This document shows positions 21,149 to 25,599 of a stretch of DNA of 25,599 nt, piece after piece. The number at the start of each line of letters is the position of its first letter. The stretch's first letter is position 1. The DNA comes from DASXMX01 sp036794395. GTDB taxonomy: Bacteria; Planctomycetota; Phycisphaerae; Tepidisphaerales; Tepidisphaeraceae. The translations under genes were made by a program, and so were the position numbers. The notes under the pieces are model-generated. The model had not been told where the DNA came from and made no database searches. It worked only from the letters and a program-made list of their open reading frames with translations. The DNA is taken from positions 1 through 25,599 of the forward strand of contig DAIRGS010000069.1 of assembly GCA_036794395.1 (NCBI GenBank). The letters run 5' to 3'.

Positions 21149-21763
21149 TCAAATGTCAAGAGTCGACCCCCTGACCTTGGCGTCCACTCTATCAAAGCGA
21201 GTCCCACATTCGGGGCAGACGCCGCTGATATTGCCGGTTAGGTCATAACGGCACGTGGAGCAGAAACTATATGTTCCCTTGCGTCTGGATCGTGTGCGAT
21301 CACGCCACCAGAAGAGAATCCAGACAAATGGTAAAGTCGATGAGAGCAACACCGAGGCCCACTTGGAAAACATGACGGCAATGATTGAGCAGTTGCAGTC
21401 TCCAATCGTCTTCGTGCTCATGATGTACCCAAAGTGGTCCCACAGATGGCCATCTTCATCCATCGGCACAGCAAACGCCCAAATCCCGTTCCACCCGTAG
21501 CCGCCGAAGGTCATGCCCAAGTGGTGCACGTTCCATTCGTACTCGACGTTGATCGGATGGTCGTAGCGGACCTTCATCCAGCCGATGAAGATGGATTCGT
21601 GGGCAGAGAATACGCCGCAGCCCCAAAACCCCGGCTTTGAAGTAGAATTGATGTAACTGATCTGGTTTCCCAAGAGCTTCTTATCCCATGCAATTGATAC
21701 CAGTACGCCAAGACACACGAGCAGCGATAAGGCAGAAACTAGAGCGAACAAACGGCGTTTCAT
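21149..21763 (-). CDS. Membrane protein with C-terminal planctomycete zinc ribbon (second of a pair)
   Basis: This 204-residue protein has an N-terminal transmembrane helix (RLFALVSALSLLVCLGVLV), a middle domain rich in Trp, Gly and His, a second hydrophobic stretch (SSTLPFVWILFWW), then a cytoplasmic zinc ribbon CSTCRYDLTGNISGVCPECG with CxxC...CxxC ligands. That ribbon is common at the ends of planctomycete proteins of unknown function. The ATG at 21763 overlaps the stop of the upstream gene by 4 nt (ATGA). It may be a paralogue of that gene. No enzymatic motif is visible. Confidence 0.8.
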   Translation of the reverse strand: MKRRLFALVSALSLLVCLGVLVSIAWDKKLLGNQISYINSTSKPGFWGCGVFSAHESIFIGWMKVRYDHPINVEYEWNVHHLGMTFGGYGWNGIWAFAVPMDEDGHLWDHFGYIMSTKTIGDCNCSIIAVMFSKWASVLLSSTLPFVWILFWWRDRTRSRRKGTYSFCSTCRYDLTGNISGVCPECGTRFDRVDAKVRGSTLDI

Positions 21764-22350
21764 GCTTTCATGGCCTCCTGTCCAGCGATCATGCTGCCAC
21801 ATTCTGGACATGTGCCGCTGGTGTTGCCGGTGAGAGAGTAGCCACAGGCCGTACAGCCGCCACGCCGCCGCCTTCGCCATCGAACCACATATTTGACGAA
21901 CTTCCGTAACGGCAACACTACAAGCACCGGCACGATCACCCAGAATGGAACGCCGACTGCCCACCATGAAGGGAGTTCCTTTGCGCGTGGAGGAGGCCGA
22001 CGAAACTGGAACCCGGCACGTTCCCAGAGTCCTTCCCGCTTCCACGTGGCCGCATCGGCACTGACATGCTCCAAATGCCATCCAAAACGGACGTTCGGCG
22101 CAGGCCGTGAAAAATACTCATACAGCGCCGGTACGTCAGGAATGCTCGCCCGGCAAGAGGAAAGTTGCAACGTCCCGCCGCGTGTCTGAAGCTCTACGAT
22201 TAAAAGATTCTCGCCACTCGCGTTCAGCGGCGTAGCGCGGCTGAGCGCCCATTCGTCGCTCAGCACGTAACTTCGCAGCCACAATGCCGCCGTCGCCACG
22301 GACATTGGCACCCATAGGACGAAGGCGAGGCTGGACAGTCGGCGGCGCAC
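21760..22350 (-). CDS. Membrane protein with C-terminal planctomycete zinc ribbon (first of a pair)
   Basis: This 196-residue protein has an N-terminal helix (LSSLAFVLWVPMSVATAALWL), a periplasmic middle part of about 110 residues, a second helix (WWAVGVPFWVIVPVLVVLP), a short Arg-rich stretch, and the ribbon CTACGYSLTGNTSGTCPECG. The layout is the same as its downstream partner. The start is GTG at 22350; no ATG is available in frame nearby. The two genes are coupled by a 4-nt overlap. Function is unknown; co-translation suggests a complex. Confidence 0.78.
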   Translation of the reverse strand: MRRRLSSLAFVLWVPMSVATAALWLRSYVLSDEWALSRATPLNASGENLLIVELQTRGGTLQLSSCRASIPDVPALYEYFSRPAPNVRFGWHLEHVSADAATWKREGLWERAGFQFRRPPPRAKELPSWWAVGVPFWVIVPVLVVLPLRKFVKYVVRWRRRRRGGCTACGYSLTGNTSGTCPECGSMIAGQEAMKA

Positions 22351-22629
22351 TTTGACATCTTACCCTGCCACCCGTTGCCTTTGCCCCAACTGCTCCCAGA
22401 AAGTTCCCTATGCGTGAACGGTAAGGAATCCCCCCCTCGATACGAACCACCCACCGTTCCGAGCATCGGGTGAGATGGGGCGGCGCGCGCCGATTGAGCG
22501 ATTTCATTTGTCCCTGGTCATTTTCGAGTTGTGAGTTATGGCGAAGTGGGGTTTTATTTGCGGCCATCGGCGCCATGTGTTTGATCCCCAATCGGGGTTG
22601 ATCCTCATTTTCGTCAGGTAACTGGCGAA

Positions 22630-22926
22630 TTACTTCAGATAGTCATTGGTGATTTCCCAGACACCTTTGAGCGTGCCGCCGAGGGGCCGGCCGTTTTGGG
22701 GGCCGGGGGATTTGGCGTCGCGGAGCAGGAGAATGAGGTCGCTGACGACTGCCGGGTGGACGAAGGCGTAGTTGTGGCTGGTGGAGTAGCCGGTGACGTT
22801 GCAGTTGATGAGGGTGAAGCCGCGGAGTTGGGCGAGTTTTTCGCGGGATTCGGGGGTGAAATCCCGGGGGCGGAGGTTTCCGATGCGGCTGCCGCCGCCG
22901 AAGAGCCAGCCAGCCGGCGAGATCGC
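22630..22926 (-). pseudogene. C-terminal fragment of an unidentified protein cut by a repeat
   Basis: Reading the minus strand gives about 98 residues of protein-like sequence from SPAGWLFGGGSRIGNL through REKLAQLRGFTLINCNVTG, STSHNYAFVHPAVVSDL and LRDAKSPGPQNGRPLGG to the end ITNDYLK. There is no start codon in frame before it enters the CGGAG repeat at 22924-23050, so the N-terminal part is missing. The SHNYAFVHP segment might be the His region of an alpha/beta hydrolase (DUF900 type), but this is a guess. The plus-strand frame over the same DNA is less protein-like and I regard it as a shadow. Confidence 0.55.
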
Positions 22927-23050
22927 GGAGAAAACACAGAAAAATACAATGTGTGAGCTGCGCAGCGTGCGCGAACAAGTGTTCGGAGATTTTGCTTCTA
23001 AGTTGTTGCTACATCTGAATTCTCTGCGTGTTCCGCGTCTCCGCGGTGAA
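22924..23050. repeat. CGGAG-type inverted repeat
   Basis: 22924-22946 (cgcggagaaaacacagaaaa type) and about 23019-23050 (ttctctgcgtgttccgcgtctccgcgg) are inverted, imperfect arms of the repeat family that begins the window. The left arm is the point where the truncated gene at 22630-22926 loses its reading frame. Confidence 0.6.
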
Positions 23051-23155
23051 TAATCCGGACTAGATGAAAAGAATTTGACATCAAATGCACCGGGCCGGAT
23101 AGTGCAAGTCTTTGCAATTGAGCCCCCGGGGAAACTCTTAACGAAGGAAGAAGCG

Positions 23156-23425
23156 ATGCCATACGTTCTAGTCAAGCACCGTGTCGCGGATTTCGGCAAG
23201 TGGAAGCCCGCTTTCGATTCGCACATCACCGCGCGGAAGGCCGCGGGGCTGACCGATGTTCACGTGCTGCGCGACAGTGGCGATCCGAACACGATTATTC
23301 TGCTCATGGAGTCTGCGGATTTGGCGAAGGCAAAAGCGTTTGCACAGTCGGCGGACTTGAAAGAAAAGATGCAAACGGCCGGCGTCGTTGGCCAGCCGGA
23401 CGTGATGTTTTTGAACAAGGCGTAA
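23156..23425 (+). CDS. ABM-like dimeric alpha-beta barrel small protein
   Basis: This 89-residue protein begins MPYVLVKHRVADFGKWKPAFDSH, continues with AAGLTDVHVLRDSGDPN and TIILLMESADLAKAKAFAQSADLKEKM, and ends VVGQPDVMFLNKA. It matches the ferredoxin-like fold of antibiotic-biosynthesis-monooxygenase/cyclase-like proteins, which dimerise into a barrel and bind small molecules. No catalytic residue can be named. The ATG at 23156 follows a strong GAAGGAAG ribosome site; an earlier in-frame start gives an unrelated extension. It stands alone between the repeat and the DUF3500 gene. Confidence 0.85.
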   Translation: MPYVLVKHRVADFGKWKPAFDSHITARKAAGLTDVHVLRDSGDPNTIILLMESADLAKAKAFAQSADLKEKMQTAGVVGQPDVMFLNKA

Positions 23426-23556
23426 ATCAGCGGATGGCGTGTCGATCGAAGCGAGTGTGCGGGACAGATCTGGGTTCGGAGAGGAAGCCTTGCGCTCCCG
23501 AAAACCAGGGATCGGCGGAAGGTCCGTGGCTTAAGAGCGGCGGAAACGGAGAAGCA

Positions 23557-24588
23557 ATGAAAACGCTTTCGATGAGAATGCTTTGCGCGGTTGGAGCGCT
23601 GGGCTTGATGTGTGCGTCGCTGCGCGCTGCAACGGCGCAATCGGAAACGGCCAAAGTCGTTAAAGCCGCGAACGCGTTTCTGGCGACGCTCGATCCGAAG
23701 CAACGGGCGAGCGTGTTGTTTGCCTTTGATGATGAGAAGCAGCGCGTGCGTTGGTCTAACTTGCCGAACAGGATGGCTCCCCGCGCGGGTCTGAGCATGG
23801 GGGAGCTCAATGAGGCGCAGCGTTCGTCCGCCCTGGGGCTGGTTGCGTCGGCGCTGAGCCAGAGAGGGTTTGAGAAGGTTCAGTAGATCATGGAGGGCGA
23901 TGAGACGCTGAAGAAGAATGAACGGAACAACCCGATGTTTGGCAAGGATCTGTTTTACATCTCGATCCTTGGGACGCCATCGGAAAAGGATGCGTGGATG
24001 TTGCAGTTCGGCGGGCACCACCTGGCGCTGAACGTCACCATCATTGGAGAAAAGGGCGTCTTTACGCCGAGCCTGACGGCGGCGCAGCCGGCCCTGTACC
24101 AGGCCAACGGTAAAATGGTTCGGCCGCTGGGTCAGGAGAACGACAAGGCGTTCGCTTTATTGGGCGCTCTGGACGACGCCCAGCGGAAGCAGGCGATTTT
24201 GAACTACAAGGTCGCCGATCTGGTGCTCGGGCCTGGGAAGGATGGCAAGACGATTCAGCCTGAGGGCCTGAAGGGCTCGGCCATGAATGAGAAGCAGCGG
24301 GCGATGCTGCTTGATCTGGTCAACGAATGGGCTGGGATTGCGGCGGATGGCTTTGCCGCACCCCGGATGGCGGAGATCAAAGCCGCCTTTGATGACACGT
24401 GGTTCGCCTGGAGCGGTGCGACGACGGTTGAGGCGGGAAAGAACGGCGCGTCTTATTATCGGATTCAGGGGCCGAAGCTGGTGATCGAGTATTCGCCGCA
24501 GCGACTGGGCGGTGATCTTACTATGCACATCCATACGATTTACCGTGATCCGACGAACGATTACGGTCGCGCGCCGGCCACCAAGTGA
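23557..24588 (+). pseudogene. DUF3500 family exported protein split by an in-frame TAG
   Basis: Two open frames (23557-23886 and from 23890) are in the same frame and separated only by TAG (23884-23886) and one ATC codon. Together they give about 343 residues. The first has a signal peptide (MKTLSMRMLCAVGALGLMC, then AATAQ) and the DUF3500 start (AANAFLATLDPKQRASVLFAFDD, RVRWSNLPN, QRGFEKVQ). The second continues with the body of the family: GKDLFYISILGTPSEKD, MLQFGGHHLALN, NYKVADLVLGPGKDGKT, RIQGPKLVIEY, IYRDPTNDYG. The usual sequence there has a Gln codon, so CAG to TAG is the simplest change. A good GGAG ribosome site precedes the start. It is a recent pseudogene unless the stop is read through; sequence error is also possible. 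Confidence 0.85.
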
Positions 24589-24631
24589 AAGCGGGACTCG
24601 ATCACTGCTTGGGATTGATTTTGGGTAGCGG

Positions 24632-25321
24632 GTGATTGTGCATCGTCATTCAGCGGTTTTCGTCGTTGTTCTGTGGCTTGCCACGCCTGTGTGTGCGCAT
24701 CGGGTGGATGAGTACCTACAGGCTACGACGATTGATGTGGCGACGAACCGTGTGGTTGTGCAGATGCGGCTGACCCCGGGCATTGAGGTGTTTCGGGTGG
24801 TAGTTGCGAGCATCGATACGGATGGGGATGGGGTTTTGTCGGAAGTCGAGCAACGGGCTTATGTGGAGCGTGTGCTCCACGATCTGTCGTTTTCGGTTGA
24901 TGCAAAACCAGTGAGGCTTCGTCTGGTCTCGGCGGCATTTCCTAAAGTCGAGCAGATGAAGGAAGGGCTGGGCGACATCCGGCTTGAATTCGATGCGGAG
25001 GTGCCCAAAGGCGGGCCAAACCGAACGCTTGTTTTCGAGAACCACCACCAACGCGGCATTGCAGCGTATCTTGTAAATTGCCTGCTGCCGAGCGATCCCG
25101 CCATTCATGTCACCGCTCAGAATCGGAATTTCGACCAGTCGTTTTATCGACTTGATTACACGCAGGCCGGTATCGGTTCGAGCCGTGTTCCTTCTGGGTC
25201 GTGGTCGACTGTGCAGCGATGGGCGGGCGTGGATGCGATTGTTGTGTTTGTATGGATTGCGATCGTGGTGCGGAGGCGGTTCCGTGGCGTTTCGCGCAGC
25301 GAAACGGAGCGTGCGATTTGA
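24632..25321 (+). CDS. Exported EF-hand protein similar to the HupE/UreJ N-terminal region
   Basis: This 229-residue protein has a signal peptide (SAVFVVVLWLATPVCA, cut before HRVDEYLQ). The mature part begins AHRVDEYLQATTIDV, as in the external domain of HupE/UreJ-type membrane proteins, and has one EF-hand-like loop, DTDGDGVLSEVE, for calcium. It ends with a single transmembrane helix (VDAIVVFVWIAIVV) and an Arg-rich tail, instead of the six-helix HupE transporter domain. So it is a membrane-anchored outer domain, either a stand-alone form or a shortened member. The start is GTG at 24632; no ATG or strong ribosome site is nearby. Its relation to metal transport is uncertain. Confidence 0.75.
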   Translation: MIVHRHSAVFVVVLWLATPVCAHRVDEYLQATTIDVATNRVVVQMRLTPGIEVFRVVVASIDTDGDGVLSEVEQRAYVERVLHDLSFSVDAKPVRLRLVSAAFPKVEQMKEGLGDIRLEFDAEVPKGGPNRTLVFENHHQRGIAAYLVNCLLPSDPAIHVTAQNRNFDQSFYRLDYTQAGIGSSRVPSGSWSTVQRWAGVDAIVVFVWIAIVVRRRFRGVSRSETERAI

Positions 25322-25395
25322 GCGGCGACCGGCCGAGGCAATATTTAAAGCGTTGGTCTAAATGACCGTGCGCGATTCCGCGCCATTGCTTTCAA

Positions 25396-25597
25396 GTGGC
25401 ACGGCCTTCCAGGCCGTGGTCGGGGATGCTTCGGGTCCGGCGCGGGTGAGATGTGGGAAAACCAACTCGCCGGAACCGGGCATTTTCCGGGGGTAAATTC
25501 AGAAGGTTGTCCAACTGTCGAAACTTGGTTTTCCCACATCTAACCCGTCGCCGGTGGTCAACTCCCTCAATCATGGGCTGGAAGCCCCATGCCACGA
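25396..25597. repeat. Large imperfect inverted-repeat element at the right edge
   Basis: Arms of about 70 bp (25396-25465 and 25525-25597) align along their length in inverted orientation. They end inward in a perfect 17-bp pair (AGATGTGGGAAAACCAA, 25449-25465 against 25525-25541) and outward in small palindromes of the type CACGGCCTTCCAGGCCGTG (25400-25418) and its relative at 25572-25591. The loop is about 60 bp. No gene is visible in 25322-25599. Confidence 0.7.
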
Positions 25598-25599
25598 AG

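Noticed and set aside
20953..21174. Small 73-residue gene between the chimera and the zinc-ribbon pair
   Set aside because: No ribosome site, no recognisable motif, Arg-rich shadow-like composition; the stretch 20944-21148 shows nothing I can support.
22696..22956. Plus-strand gene rich in Gly, Val and Glu over the remnant
   Set aside because: Low-complexity composition typical of the shadow of a GC-rich minus-strand frame; the minus-strand reading has better protein character.

Overview
The window reads as a chromosomal segment from a GC-rich bacterium, most likely a planctomycete (Phycisphaerae/Tepidisphaerales-like). The taxonomic signs are: a squalene-hopene-cyclase-like gene with an unusual iron-sulfur gene neighbourhood; two small membrane proteins ending in the CxxCxYxLTGNxSGxCPECG zinc ribbon that is common in planctomycetes; a Tat-exported TIM-barrel epimerase; a DUF3500 gene; several genes whose start codon lies 7-8 nt after a -10-like hexamer (leaderless mRNAs); and many palindromic intergenic repeats. 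No rRNA, CRISPR array, complete transposase or prophage is visible. The taxonomic call is an inference from these features.

Region 1 (1-9710) is a plus-strand triterpenoid-type locus. It holds a small Cys-rich protein and a 2x[4Fe-4S] ferredoxin-like protein (4-nt overlap), a radical SAM protein, a DUF116-polyprenyl synthase fusion, a half-size squalene-cyclase-like alpha-barrel protein, a Tat-exported epimerase and a full-length squalene-hopene-type cyclase. It is interrupted by what look like guests: a GxxExxY PD-(D/E)XK gene between perfect 40-bp inverted repeats, an empty nested inverted repeat, a two-gene module resembling a toxin/immunity pair, and an in-frame palindromic element inside the cyclase. 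I propose that the Fe-S proteins, radical SAM protein, prenyl synthase and cyclases make or modify an isoprenoid lipid. The squalene synthase step (HpnCDE or Sqs) is not in the window.

Region 2 (9738-17200) contains a two-domain GT2 glycosyltransferase, a small HTH regulator, an 830-bp repeat-rich gap with two insertion-like palindromic elements, a hybrid histidine kinase (PAS-HisKA-HATPase-REC-HPt), a divergently transcribed Gfo/Idh/MocA oxidoreductase, an 8-bp tandem repeat, and a tRNA-Thr(CGT) with its own promoter and terminator.

Region 3 (17253-19499) looks acquired. It has visibly lower GC and carries a translationally coupled nucleotidyltransferase/TIM-barrel operon, with a small S24-like protein gene divergent from it.

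Region 4 (19730-25599) carries a cupin, a chimeric SDR/AKR gene probably formed by deletion, the two coupled zinc-ribbon membrane proteins, a decayed gene next to a repeat, an ABM-like small protein, a DUF3500 gene split by one nonsense codon, a secreted HupE/UreJ-N-terminal-like EF-hand protein, and a large imperfect inverted repeat at the right edge. Several genes here are decaying.
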